Of a stretch of DNA of 55,015 nucleotides, positions 46,960 to 54,805 are shown piece after piece. The translations under genes were made by a program, and so were the position numbers. The DNA is from Acrocarpospora pleiomorpha (GTDB taxonomy: Bacteria; Actinomycetota; Actinomycetes; Streptosporangiales; Streptosporangiaceae): the NCBI RefSeq assembly GCF_009687885.1, contig NZ_BLAF01000071.1, positions 1 through 55,015 of the forward strand, written 5' to 3'. The notes beneath the pieces are model-generated. The model did no database searches. It was given only the letters and a program-made list of their open reading frames with translations, and was not told the DNA's origin. Numbering within the stretch: the stretch's first letter is position 1; every line of letters starts with the position of its first letter.

Positions 46960-47640
46960 TCAGCCGCGCCCAGCCGGCCACGCCGAGGGGTCCGCCGAGG
47001 GCTCGCCGGGGAGGCCGGGTCCGAGCAGCCGGCCGAGCGCCTTGTCGAGGGCGTCGCGGATCTCCTCGGAGGCACACGCGAAGGCGCCCGGGGCGGGAGC
47101 TACCTCCGATGACGGCACCGGGACACAGGTGAGCCCGGATCGGTCATCGAGGGCGAGGTGCTCCTCGTGGGCCAGCGCCACGCTCGCGTAGGCGGCCACG
47201 CGCCCATCCAGCACCGCGGCGGCCGCCTCGTCGTAGGTGTCGAACTCGACGAGATCAGCGGGAGCGACTCCGTGCCGCAGCGCGTGATCCCGCTGCACCT
47301 GCCCCGACAGCACCGCCACCATGAACTCTCCCTCCGCGAGCGCGGCGTAGCCGGAGATGTACCGATGGGAGTCGCTCACGAGCAGTCCGTCACGAAGTGA
47401 CCAAACGGGGCGTGTGAAGAATGCCCGCCGCTCCCGCTCGGGCGTGATGAACATGCCCGTCGTCACGTCCCACCGGTCGTCCTCGAGTCCGGGGAGCATC
47501 TCGCCGAACGTGGCATGGACCGGTTCGAAGGGATGCCCGAGCACGGCGAACGCCGCGCGGGCGAGCGCCACATCGCACCCGGCCAGGACACCGTCAGTCT
47601 CGTAGTTGAACGGTCGTTCGTCGATCCATGCGAATCTCAT
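46960..47640 (-). CDS. Solute-binding-protein-family 3-like protein without signal peptide
   Basis: 226 residues. SBP_bac_3 fold: MRFAWIDERPFNYETDGVLAGCDVALARAAFAVLG, then GLEDDRWDVTTGMFITPERERRAFFTRPVW, VLDGRVAAYASVALAHEEHLA and a C-terminal helix near EEIRDALDKALGRLLGPG. This is the amino-acid-binding type, but there is no signal peptide or lipobox, the start overlaps the upstream gene (ATGA at 47637-47640), and no permease or ATPase is nearby. It could act as an intracellular binding or enzyme-like protein. Co-transcribed with the FAD oxidoreductase. Confidence 0.75.
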   Translation of the reverse strand: MRFAWIDERPFNYETDGVLAGCDVALARAAFAVLGHPFEPVHATFGEMLPGLEDDRWDVTTGMFITPERERRAFFTRPVWSLRDGLLVSDSHRYISGYAALAEGEFMVAVLSGQVQRDHALRHGVAPADLVEFDTYDEAAAAVLDGRVAAYASVALAHEEHLALDDRSGLTCVPVPSSEVAPAPGAFACASEEIRDALDKALGRLLGPGLPGEPSADPSAWPAGRG

Positions 47641-48833
47641 GTCCGGATTCCTGTCACTCGACCCGGAGTCGCCACGATCGGGGCGCTCTCGGCTCCGCTG
47701 GTATCGCGTCCGCCGCCGTCGCGGAAGCGCTCGACCGACAGGCGAGTCGCGTCGTAGCTCGTGATCGCTCCGTCGGCGACCTGCTCGGCCACGACCCGCC
47801 CAAGCTCGGGCGCCTGCATGATTCCGTGTCCGGAGAGGCCACACAGGTTGATCCAGGTCGGGGCCGACGGCTCCGGGCCAAGGATCGCGTCATGGTCGGG
47901 GGTGTTCTCGTAAGGGCCGGCCCAACTGGCCGACCTGTCGAGGGGAAGATCGAGGAGGAATGGGAAGCGGTCGGCGGCAAGGGTCATGACTCCTTCCAGC
48001 CATTCCCAGTCCAGTTGGGTGTTGAATCCGCCGGGTTCGTCTGGTCGGGGTGCCCCGAACAGCAGGCGGCTTCCCTCGGAGCGGACCCAGAGACTCCTCC
48101 CGCAGTCGATGGTGAGGGGAACGAGCTTGTCCACCGTGCCGGCGGCGGTCGCGTAGACATTGTGCCGGACAGGGACGACCGGGAGCTCGAAGCCCGCGAG
48201 CGCACCGACCTCGCCGGCCCAACCGCCCGCGGTATTCACCACGTATTCACCGCTGACGGCCCGATCAGCCGCACCCACGAGCCAGGAGCCGTCAGGCTGG
48301 GCCTCGATCCGGTCGACCGGGAAGCGGTAGATCACCTTGGCCGCCCGCCGCTTCGCCAATTCGAGCAGGGCACCGGTCGCGCCGTGGGGATCCAGCTGCC
48401 CGTCTGTCGGGCACCATGTCGCACCGGCGATGCCGCCGGACTCGAATGACGAGATCGCTTGCGCCTCCTCCGGCGTGAGCACCTCGACTGGCACTCCGAA
48501 GGACCGCTGCGTCTCGACCGCCTCAAGCTGCCGTGCCCACGTGTCCTCGGGGAAGAGAAGGAGGTAGCCGTTGGGCAGGTAGCCCACGTCGAACCCGTAG
48601 GTCTTCTCGAAGTCGCGCCACCGCTGGATGCTTCGCCAGGAGAGTTCGATGTTGAGCGGGTCGGCCCATTGGGCACGGACGGAGGCGAGGGAAAGCCCGG
48701 TGGATCCCTCGGCGTAGCCGGTTCTCGCCTCCACCACCGCGACCCGCAGGCCGCGTTCGGCGAGGTGGAACGCGCTGCTGGCGCCAAGCACCCCGGCACC
48801 GATCACGACGACGTCGTACTTCTGCCGCGTCAT
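47637..48833 (-). CDS. FAD-dependent amino-acid/amine oxidoreductase (DAO family)
   Basis: 398 residues. YDVVVIGAGVLGASSAFHLAERGLRVAVVEA is the Rossmann FAD motif (GxGxxG plus the terminal Glu). The DAO-family segments EGSTGLSLASVR, SFESGGIAGATWCPTDGQLDPHG, VVNTAGGWAGEVG and INLCGLSGHGIMQAPELGRVVAEQ match sarcosine/glycine-oxidase-like enzymes. It would oxidise an N-methyl or alpha-amino acid, giving H2O2 or passing electrons on; substrate not determinable. ATG 48833 follows GGAGG by 6 bases. It is divergent from the iclR gene and likely regulated by it. Confidence 0.87.
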   Translation of the reverse strand: MTRQKYDVVVIGAGVLGASSAFHLAERGLRVAVVEARTGYAEGSTGLSLASVRAQWADPLNIELSWRSIQRWRDFEKTYGFDVGYLPNGYLLLFPEDTWARQLEAVETQRSFGVPVEVLTPEEAQAISSFESGGIAGATWCPTDGQLDPHGATGALLELAKRRAAKVIYRFPVDRIEAQPDGSWLVGAADRAVSGEYVVNTAGGWAGEVGALAGFELPVVPVRHNVYATAAGTVDKLVPLTIDCGRSLWVRSEGSRLLFGAPRPDEPGGFNTQLDWEWLEGVMTLAADRFPFLLDLPLDRSASWAGPYENTPDHDAILGPEPSAPTWINLCGLSGHGIMQAPELGRVVAEQVADGAITSYDATRLSVERFRDGGGRDTSGAESAPIVATPGRVTGIRT

Positions 48834-48931
48834 GGGAATCCTCCGGAAACAGATGCGACGACCCGTCCAAGCTGCGCCCAGTGATCCCCGCTCAAGAAGC
48901 TTGTCTCTCACATAGTGATAATGTGACGCCT
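48834..48931. promoter_or_regulatory. IclR operator candidate, divergent region
   Basis: CACAT-AGTGATA-ATGTG at 48909-48925 is an inverted repeat just ahead of the IclR start. A similar motif, TCTCACTATGCGATAG with CTATGCGATAG as an inverted repeat, occurs at 49718-49733 before the hydantoinase gene. The pair suggests one regulator for the whole locus. Confidence 0.55.
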
Positions 48932-49684
48932 ATGACTTCCAGCGGTGTCCAGTCTGTCCGTCGAGTCGCCGAGGTGCTCCAGGTGCTCTCGGAAGGCCGC
49001 CGTCCGATGTCGGTGTCCGGCATCGCCCGCCATGTCGAACTGCCGGTCAGCACGACATACCGGCTCGTCGCCTCCTTGGAGTCGGCGGGGATGGTCCAGC
49101 GGCTGCCCGATGGGAACATCGGGCTGGGCGTCGCCACGCTCGACCTGGCCAACGCGGCACGACGGCACACCGAGGTGGGAATCCTGTGGGCGATCCGGCC
49201 CACGATGCAGTGGCTGGTCCAGCAGACCCACGAGACGGTGCTTCTCATGATGCCGGCCGGGTCGCAGGCCGTCTGCGTGGAGCAGGTGTACAGTTTCCAC
49301 CCCGTGCGCCTCAGCTACGAGGTGGGCCGCGCCATGCCGCTGTACGCCGGCGCTTCCAACAAGGTGATTCTCGCCTTCCTCGACCGGCGGCGCCGCGAGA
49401 GCATCGTGGCCGACGCCGACGGCAAGGCGCTCATCGCGGGCGGCACCGTGTCCCGAGACGCGCTCGAACGCGAACTGGAAGACATTCGCGCGGCGGGCTA
49501 CTGCGTGACCGACGGCGAGATCAACCCCGGCACGACGGGCCTGGCCGTGCCACTCACCCACAAGAAGCGGGTGCTCGCGAGCCTCACCGTGGCGGGCCCC
49601 AGTGAGCGCATCCGGACGCGGATCACGCCGTACCTGGGTCTCCTCCAACAGGCCGCGACCCGGCTTGACGGCTCCTGGGGCTGA
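48932..49684 (+). CDS. IclR-family transcriptional regulator
   Basis: 250 residues from ATG 48932. Winged HTH 1-70: SVRRVAEVLQVLSEGRRPMSVSGIARHVELPVSTTYRLVASLESAGMVQRL. The GAF-like effector domain carries HETVLLMMPAGSQAVCVEQVYS, GRAMPLYAGASNKVILAFL, DIRAAGYCVTDGEINPGTTGLAVPL and VLASLTVAGPSERI, as in IclR regulators of hydantoin, allantoin and aromatic catabolism. It sits between the oxidase/binding-protein pair and the hydantoinase gene and probably controls both. Effector unknown. Confidence 0.92.
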   Translation: MTSSGVQSVRRVAEVLQVLSEGRRPMSVSGIARHVELPVSTTYRLVASLESAGMVQRLPDGNIGLGVATLDLANAARRHTEVGILWAIRPTMQWLVQQTHETVLLMMPAGSQAVCVEQVYSFHPVRLSYEVGRAMPLYAGASNKVILAFLDRRRRESIVADADGKALIAGGTVSRDALERELEDIRAAGYCVTDGEINPGTTGLAVPLTHKKRVLASLTVAGPSERIRTRITPYLGLLQQAATRLDGSWG

Positions 49685-49776
49685 CCTCCTCCAGCGACTG
49701 CGCGCACACGTTCTCATTCTCACTATGCGATAGACGCGCTACGTGATCCCCGGTGGCCCGGCGCACGATCGAGAGC
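49685..49776 (+). promoter_or_regulatory. Leader of the hydantoinase gene with IclR-like site
   Basis: CTATGCGATAG (49723-49733) is an inverted repeat related to the site before iclR. GAGAG 4 bases before ATG 49777 is the likely ribosome site; a GTG at 49753 in the same frame has none. Confidence 0.5.
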
Positions 49777-51192
49777 ATGACCCCTCGCGCCACATGTGAC
49801 CTGGCAATCCTCGGGGGGACCGTATATCTCCCCAACGGTCCTCAGCTCGCCGACGTCGGTGTTCGAGACGGCGCCATCAGCGTGGTCGCGACACCCGGAA
49901 CGCTGACCGCGGCGACGAAGACGATCAACGCCAAGGGACTGCACGTTCTGCCCGGCCTGTGGCACACGCACTGCCACTTCCGCGACCCGGGCTACCCGGA
50001 GAAGGAGGACTTCGAGTCCGGCACGCGAGCCGCGGCCGCCGGCGGCATCACCTTCTGCATCGACCAGCCCAACACCAGCCCGCCGCCGACCACGCTGGAG
50101 ACCTTCGAGCGGAAGCGCGACATCGCGGCCCGCAAGGCCCACGTCGACTTCGGCATCAACGGCGGTGGCCTGATCCCTGACCAGGTCTCGCTCCTGGCCA
50201 AGGCAGGCGCGATCTCGGTCAAGGCGTTCAACACCCGCCACCCCAAGGATGCCTACCCCTACATCCCCGAACTGGGTGTCACCGACCGCGGTGTGCTCTA
50301 CGAGCTCTACGAAGCCGCGGCGGACGCCGGCGTGGTCATGTCCGTTCACCACGACGACTCGGCCTGGACCAAGCGCATGGTCTTCCGCGACTACATCGAC
50401 AAGAGCAAGATCGACAACCGGTCCTACAGGGAGGCCTACGAGAAGGGCTACATGTACGGCCACGGCATGGTCGCCGGTCTCGCGTCCTCGCTCTACTACG
50501 CGCACCTGGCCGGCGCCCGGCTCTACGTGCTGCACCTGGGCGTCATGCCGGTCGGCGCGTACGACCTGATCAAGTTCGCCAAGCGGGAGTGGGGCCAGCG
50601 GGTCTACGCCGAGCTCGAGGCGGGCGCCATGCTCATGAACCGCGCGCAGGCCGAGAAGATGGGCCCCTTCAGCTACTACTGGGCGCACAGCCCCGAGCGG
50701 GCCTGGCAGTCGCTCGACGAGGACGTCGCGGACGTGCTCGTCCTTGAGCACGCGCCGCACACCCGCGAAGAGGTCGAGCCCGGCTGGGAGGACAGCTTCT
50801 CCGTGCCCCTCGGCGTCACCGGAGTCCAGGAATTCGTTCCGCTCATGCTCACGCAGGTCAATGCCGGGCGCCTCACCCTGGAGCGGCTCGCTCGGTTCAG
50901 CTCCGAGCAGCCCGCAAAGATCTTCGGCCAGTACCCGAAGAAGGGCGCCATCCTGCCCGGCTCCGACGCCGACTTCACGATCGTGGATCTGAACCAGGAG
51001 AACGTCCTCGCTGACGAGGACATGCACTCCAAGGTCGGCTTCACCTCGTGGGCGGGCATGCCGACCAAGGGCGCCCCCGTCTACACGCTCGTGCGCGGAG
51101 AGATCGTCATGGACCACGGCGAGGTCAGGTCCTCGCCGGGGTTCGGCCGGTTCACCCCCGGCTCCGCCGCTAGTGGCGGTTGGGGCACATGA
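49777..51192 (+). CDS. Dihydropyrimidinase/hydantoinase/allantoinase-like amidohydrolase
   Basis: 471 residues. Cyclic amidohydrolase: DLAILGGTVYLPNG opens the beta-sandwich, PGLWHTHCHFRDPG gives the first metal histidines, AISVKAFNTRH holds the candidate carbamylated Lys, VVMSVHHDD and LYVLHLGVMP supply further metal His, and IFGQYPKKGAILPGSDADFTIVD ends the fold. It would open a cyclic amide (hydantoin, dihydropyrimidine or allantoin). Odd: the metal/base Asp of the (T/S)DHAPHT motif is Glu324 here (VLEHAPHT). Next to IclR and an amino-acid oxidase, hydantoin/amino-acid use is likely; substrate uncertain. The last 23 bases overlap the convergent DUF2470 gene. Confidence 0.85.
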   Translation: MTPRATCDLAILGGTVYLPNGPQLADVGVRDGAISVVATPGTLTAATKTINAKGLHVLPGLWHTHCHFRDPGYPEKEDFESGTRAAAAGGITFCIDQPNTSPPPTTLETFERKRDIAARKAHVDFGINGGGLIPDQVSLLAKAGAISVKAFNTRHPKDAYPYIPELGVTDRGVLYELYEAAADAGVVMSVHHDDSAWTKRMVFRDYIDKSKIDNRSYREAYEKGYMYGHGMVAGLASSLYYAHLAGARLYVLHLGVMPVGAYDLIKFAKREWGQRVYAELEAGAMLMNRAQAEKMGPFSYYWAHSPERAWQSLDEDVADVLVLEHAPHTREEVEPGWEDSFSVPLGVTGVQEFVPLMLTQVNAGRLTLERLARFSSEQPAKIFGQYPKKGAILPGSDADFTIVDLNQENVLADEDMHSKVGFTSWAGMPTKGAPVYTLVRGEIVMDHGEVRSSPGFGRFTPGSAASGGWGT

Positions 51193-51895
51193 GGGAGGCG
51201 AGGGCGTGTTCGAGTTCGTCGGGGGAGGTGATGGGGGTGGGCCAGGGGAGGCGGAGGAGGTGGTCGGGGGCGGTGCGGATGGTGGTGCCGTAGCGGTCCA
51301 GTTCCCAGATCCAGGCGTTGGGGACGGGGGTGCCGAGGAGGGCGGTCATGGCGTGGACGAGTTGGGGGCGGTGGGAGGAGTTGACGTGGTGGAGGATGCG
51401 TTCGGCGGCGTCTAGGAGGGGGTCGGGGGCGGCGGTGAAGTAGTCCTCGGCGTCCAGGACGCCGGATTCCTGGCCGGTGAGGTAGACGACTTGGGCGGCG
51501 TCGACGCGGAGGAGGCGGGGGCCGCGGGATTCGATGGCGGCGAAGAGGTCCTCGTCGGGGCAGCGTTCGGAGATGGCGATCGCGGTGTCGCGGATCTGCT
51601 CGGGGGGCACGGGCTGGGCCCAGCCGCGGACTTTGAGCATGCCGCGGGCGCGGTCCACGCCGTCGATGGCGCGGGTGGCGACCAGGTCGACGGTGACGAC
51701 GATCTCGTCCGTCAGGTCGTACAGGAGTTCGGCGGGCTTGACCAGGAGGACCGGGCGGCCTTGGGCGTCGACGCCGCCGCGGACGGCGGCGGCGGGGAGG
51801 GCCGAGCCCGCGACGGAGACGTGGGTGGGGGCGGCGCCGGCGGCGAGGCTGCGGACGCGCTCGGGGATGGGCGGTGCCGTGACCGGGTGCTGCAT
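51170..51895 (-). CDS. DUF2470-domain protein, iron-regulated
   Basis: 241 residues. N-terminal ~150 residues are flavin-reductase/split-barrel-like (RPVLLVKPAELLYDLTDEIVVTVDLVATRAIDGVDRARGM, GWAQPVP, RLLRVDAAQVVYLTG). The C-terminus has DPLLDAAERILHHVNSSHRPQLVHAM and WIWELDRYGTTIRT, the DUF2470 pattern found at the end of HugZ-type haem oxygenases and in actinobacterial haem/siderophore-linked proteins. No Shine-Dalgarno doubt: AGAAGGAG precedes ATG 51895. The overlapping iron boxes immediately upstream indicate repression by iron. A role in iron or haem handling is inferred. Confidence 0.78.
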   Translation of the reverse strand: MQHPVTAPPIPERVRSLAAGAAPTHVSVAGSALPAAAVRGGVDAQGRPVLLVKPAELLYDLTDEIVVTVDLVATRAIDGVDRARGMLKVRGWAQPVPPEQIRDTAIAISERCPDEDLFAAIESRGPRLLRVDAAQVVYLTGQESGVLDAEDYFTAAPDPLLDAAERILHHVNSSHRPQLVHAMTALLGTPVPNAWIWELDRYGTTIRTAPDHLLRLPWPTPITSPDELEHALASLMCPNRH

Positions 51896-51917
51896 GACGC
51901 TCCTTCTGGCGATGGGC

Positions 51918-51951
51918 TAAGGTTAGTCTTACCTAAGTAAGGCTTACCTAA
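51918..51951. promoter_or_regulatory. Two overlapping IdeR/DmdR-type iron boxes
   Basis: TAAGGTTAGTCTTACCTAA (51918-51936) matches the consensus TTAGGTTAGGCTAACCTAA at 16 of 19 positions. CTAAGTAAGGCTTACCTAA (51933-51951) matches at 15 of 19. The 15-base offset allows two dimers on opposite faces. They lie between DUF2470 (51895) and rpsD (51968), so both directions should be iron-repressed. Confidence 0.82.
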
Positions 51952-51967
51952 CCACAAAGGAGCGAGC

Positions 51968-52582
51968 GTGCGCTACACGGGTCCGAAGGTGCGGCTGTCC
52001 CGGCGGGCGGGGGTCCCGCTGACGCGGAAGGCGGTGAAGTACTTCGAGCAGCGGCCGTACCCGCCCGGGGAGCACGGGCGCAAGACCAACCGGCGGAGCG
52101 CGGGGGACTACGGGGTGCGGCTGCTGGAGAAGCAGAAGCTGCGCTGGTACTACGACGTCTCGGAGCGGCAGCTGCGGCGGTACTGGGATCTCGCGCTGCG
52201 CCGTCCCGGCCGGTCGGGGGAGGAGCTGGTGTCGATCCTGGAGACCCGGCTGGCGTCGGTGGTGCTGCGCGCGGGCCTCGCGCCGTCGATCTACGCGGCC
52301 CGGCAGTACGTCAACCACGGTCACATCACCGTGGACGGGAAGAAGGTCGACATCCCCAGCTACCTGGTCAAGCCGGGACAGGTGATCGGCGTCCGGGCCA
52401 AGTCCCGGGCGACGCAGCCGTTCGTGGCCGCGGCCGAGGGCTTGTACGCCGATGACCGGATCGCGCCGTATCTATCGGTGGACCACAAGAACCTGACCGC
52501 CACCCTGCTGAGCCGTCCCCTTCGGGAGCAGATCGTGGTCCCGGTGGACGAGCAGCTGGTCGTCGAGCACTACTCCCGCTGA
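51968..52582 (+). CDS. rpsD: 30S ribosomal protein S4, Cys-less solitary paralog
   Basis: 204 residues. TRKAVKYFEQRPYPPGEHG, YGVRLLEKQKLRWYYDVSERQL and the S4 RNA-binding domain LETRLASVVLRAGLAPSIYAARQYVNHGHITVDGKKVD leave no doubt. The N-terminus (YTGPKVRLSRRAGVP) has Lys/Val/Ser where zinc-ribbon S4 proteins have four Cys, so it needs no zinc; it resembles SCO1505 of Streptomyces. GTG 51968 follows AAAGGAG. It stands alone, not in the rpsM-rpsK-rpsD-rpoA operon, and has iron boxes in its promoter. Whether a second, Cys-containing S4 exists elsewhere in the genome cannot be seen. Confidence 0.93.
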   Translation: MRYTGPKVRLSRRAGVPLTRKAVKYFEQRPYPPGEHGRKTNRRSAGDYGVRLLEKQKLRWYYDVSERQLRRYWDLALRRPGRSGEELVSILETRLASVVLRAGLAPSIYAARQYVNHGHITVDGKKVDIPSYLVKPGQVIGVRAKSRATQPFVAAAEGLYADDRIAPYLSVDHKNLTATLLSRPLREQIVVPVDEQLVVEHYSR

Positions 52583-52588
52583 GCCGGG

Positions 52589-52636
52589 AGCCCGCCGCCG
52601 ATCTCCGCCTGCGCGGGTGCGGACCGGCGGCGGGCT
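52589..52636. terminator. Hairpin between rpsD and the P-loop kinase gene
   Basis: AGCCCGCCGCCG (52589-52600) pairs perfectly with CGGCGGCGGGCT (52625-52636), followed by TCCTCAT. It begins 7 bases after the rpsD stop and ends 3 bases before the stop of the convergent kinase gene (52640), so it serves both. Confidence 0.8.
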
Positions 52637-52639
52637 TCC

Positions 52640-53206
52640 TCATCCCTCGGCCTCGGACAGGTAACGCGCGAGTTGCTCGTGCACCGACCGCGCGCCGCGC
52701 CGGTTGTCGATCTCCAGGTACGGCACGGCAGGCGGTTCGTCCACTCTTATCGCGTCCAGGAACGCCGGAAAATTCGCGAGTTTTCCGGTGTCTCTGGGCG
52801 AGGCCCGGGCGATCAGGCGTTCGCGCAGGGTCTCCGCGTCGGAGCGTACCCAGAGGAGATGGACGGGAGAGCCGCCCAGGTCCTTCACCCAGAGCCGCCA
52901 GCGTTCGGCGTCGTGCACCTGACCGGTGAAGGGCCCGCTGAGCAGGACGGGGCAGCCGTGTGAGCGGATCTCCCGCGCGGTCGCCGTCAGGCCCTGGTAT
53001 TCGTGGCGTTTGATGTGCTCGTCATACCAGGGACCCTCGCGTTCGCCCGGCGGGCGGTCGTGGGAGGCCAGGGTGGCCGCGACGAAGTCGCCGTAGAGGG
53101 TGTCCTTGTCCAGGAGCGCCGGGACCGGGCGCAGGCGGGACAGCAGGGCCGCGCACACGGTCGACTTGCCGGAGCCGGGCGGGCCCGAGACCACCCAGAC
53201 GGTCAA
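52640..53206 (-). CDS. P-loop NTPase/kinase (AAA_33 type)
   Basis: 188 residues. VWVVSGPPGSGKSTVCAALLSRL is Walker A; LLDKDTLYGDFV follows as the substrate/DxD-like segment. CPVLLSGPFTGQVHDAERW and HLLWVRSDAETLRERLIARASPRDTGK hold the Walker-B-like strand and the LID arginines; PYLEIDNRR is the late strand. The layout is of small-molecule or RNA kinases such as zeta-toxin/gluconokinase relatives. ATG 53206 overlaps the upstream small gene by 4 bases, so it is in one operon with the subtilase. Substrate unknown. Confidence 0.8.
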   Translation of the reverse strand: MTVWVVSGPPGSGKSTVCAALLSRLRPVPALLDKDTLYGDFVAATLASHDRPPGEREGPWYDEHIKRHEYQGLTATAREIRSHGCPVLLSGPFTGQVHDAERWRLWVKDLGGSPVHLLWVRSDAETLRERLIARASPRDTGKLANFPAFLDAIRVDEPPAVPYLEIDNRRGARSVHEQLARYLSEAEG

Positions 53207-53442
53207 CGCGGCGGGCCGAACGGCTCGATCCGGGGGTCCGACCAGGGGCCCTCGAAGTCGTGCCCTTCGTCGGCGAGCTTGGCGGCGGCCTCCGGCGTGA
53301 CCCGCATGCCGTAGCTGCCTTTGTCCGGATCCAGTGGGATCAGGCCGTAGCCGAGGTCGACGTCCTGCTTGGTCAGGCCGAGCTTGCGGAGCGCGAGGTC
53401 CATCGTCGCTCCCCGCGTGAGCCGTACGGTGATGAGAACCAT
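53203..53442 (-). CDS. Small protein resembling a subtilase propeptide/inhibitor I9
   Basis: 79 residues from ATG 53442. VLITVRLTRGATMDLALRKLGLTK is a strand then a helix. YGLIPLDPDKGSYGMRVTPEAAAKLAD is a strand pair then a helix, and SDPRIEPFGPP is the final strand: the beta-alpha-beta-beta-alpha-beta order of I9 propeptides, which end in a strand lying in the protease active site. It starts 4 bases after the subtilase stop and overlaps the kinase start. I infer a detached chaperone/inhibitor of the neighbouring protease; the similarity is by eye only. An in-frame extension upstream into the subtilase has no ribosome site. Confidence 0.6.
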   Translation of the reverse strand: MVLITVRLTRGATMDLALRKLGLTKQDVDLGYGLIPLDPDKGSYGMRVTPEAAAKLADEGHDFEGPWSDPRIEPFGPPR

Positions 53443-53446
53443 GGCG

Positions 53447-54805
53447 TCATGCCGCTCTGTCCGCCCTGCTGCGCAGGGCTCCGATGATTCCGGCCACGTC
53501 CACGATGCCGTAGCCGTAGTCATAGTCATACCCGAGCTCGCCGCGATCATCGGCGCTGCGGCGGAGCAGTGTGCGGAGCTGGCCGGGGGACAGGCGGGCG
53601 GCGGGCCACTGGGTGCGGATCGCGGCGACTAGACCGGCCGCGACGGGGCAGGCGGCGGAGGTGCCGGAGTCCGGGGACTCCTCGCCGAACGCGCGAGATC
53701 CGGCGAAGTGGGTGTATGCGCAAATATCCGGTTTGCGTTCGGTCAGCCGCCCAGGCCCCTGGGAGGAGTAGCCGACGCGTTCCCCGGTGATGTCCACGCC
53801 GCCGACGGACAGGACCTTCGGGTGCGAGTTGGCGCCCGAGATCGGCCGGTCGGGGTAGGCGCAGCGGCCGTCCGGGCAGTCCCGGCCGCAGTTCCCGGCC
53901 GCGAACAGCAGATCTGCACCGGCTTCGGCGAGGCTGCCCACGATCAGATTGAACGGGTGCGCGGGGTTGTCGGAGTAGTTACCGGGATGTCCGGGCGTGA
54001 AATCCCAGCGCGGCGAGAACGAGCCCCAGCTGTTCGTGACCACCAGCGAGCGGGTCGCGGCGGGCTGCGCGTCCAGGACGGTACGCAGATGCGCGAACGC
54101 CGCCACCGCGTCGGAGAGCAGCCCGTCCAGCGCGGAACCGCCGGGACGCTCCGACAGCAGCACCGGGATGTCGATCAGCGACGCCTGCGGGGCGGCGATC
54201 AGCGCGTCGAACGCGCACATCGAGCCGTGGTCGACCGCGAACTCGCCGGGACCGCCCGCCACGCCGGGCGGAGTCCAGCTGCGCTCCTGGTCGATGGTCA
54301 GGCCCCGCCCGAGCCGCCGCGCCACATGGGCGGCGTTGATGCCCGTGTCGGTGACGGCCAGCGTGACCCCGGACCCGTCCAGCCCCTCGGCGATCAGCTC
54401 GCTCACCCGCAGCAGCCGCCCGACGTCCTGCCAGTCCCCGACCGGCGGATTGCCCCCGCACGTGAGCGAGGTCTCGATGACCGGATCGGCGTAGACGGCC
54501 ACCACGTCGCGGCGGCCGGGCAGCAGCGACATGCGGATGTTCACCTCGTCGTCGGACACCTCGCCGCGCAGCACCACCGAGGCGTCGTCCGGCGCCATCG
54601 AATAGACGAGGGGCTGGTTCAACGACAGCGGGTCGCCGCTGGGCGAGGCGGGCACGGGACGGGGCACCGCCACCGGGGTGAAGGAGTGGTCCAGCACGAC
54701 GCCTGGCAGGCCGTCGGACACGTCGGAGGTGGTGGCGACCATGGTCGGGTCGGCCACGGCGGCGACGAGGTCGGGGGAGGGGCGGAGCTGGATCAGAACA
54801 CGCAT
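53447..54805 (-). CDS. Intracellular S8 (subtilisin-like) serine peptidase
   Basis: 452 residues without a signal peptide. The catalytic triad is in place: Asp in GVTLAVTDTGINAAH, His in FAVDHGSMCAFDAL, Ser in DSGTSAACPVAAGLVAAI; the oxyanion Asn is in LLFAAGNCGRDCP. The N-terminal ~120 residues (MRVLIQLRPSPDLVAAVADP..., VNIRMSLLPGRRDVVAVYADPVIE) may be a built-in prodomain with an I9-like beginning and end. Cys pairs occur near AAGNCGRDCPDGRC. First gene of a three-gene operon with a small I9-like protein and a P-loop kinase. A cytosolic processing or regulatory protease is likely; its target is unknown. Confidence 0.88.
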   Translation of the reverse strand: MRVLIQLRPSPDLVAAVADPTMVATTSDVSDGLPGVVLDHSFTPVAVPRPVPASPSGDPLSLNQPLVYSMAPDDASVVLRGEVSDDEVNIRMSLLPGRRDVVAVYADPVIETSLTCGGNPPVGDWQDVGRLLRVSELIAEGLDGSGVTLAVTDTGINAAHVARRLGRGLTIDQERSWTPPGVAGGPGEFAVDHGSMCAFDALIAAPQASLIDIPVLLSERPGGSALDGLLSDAVAAFAHLRTVLDAQPAATRSLVVTNSWGSFSPRWDFTPGHPGNYSDNPAHPFNLIVGSLAEAGADLLFAAGNCGRDCPDGRCAYPDRPISGANSHPKVLSVGGVDITGERVGYSSQGPGRLTERKPDICAYTHFAGSRAFGEESPDSGTSAACPVAAGLVAAIRTQWPAARLSPGQLRTLLRRSADDRGELGYDYDYGYGIVDVAGIIGALRSRADRAA

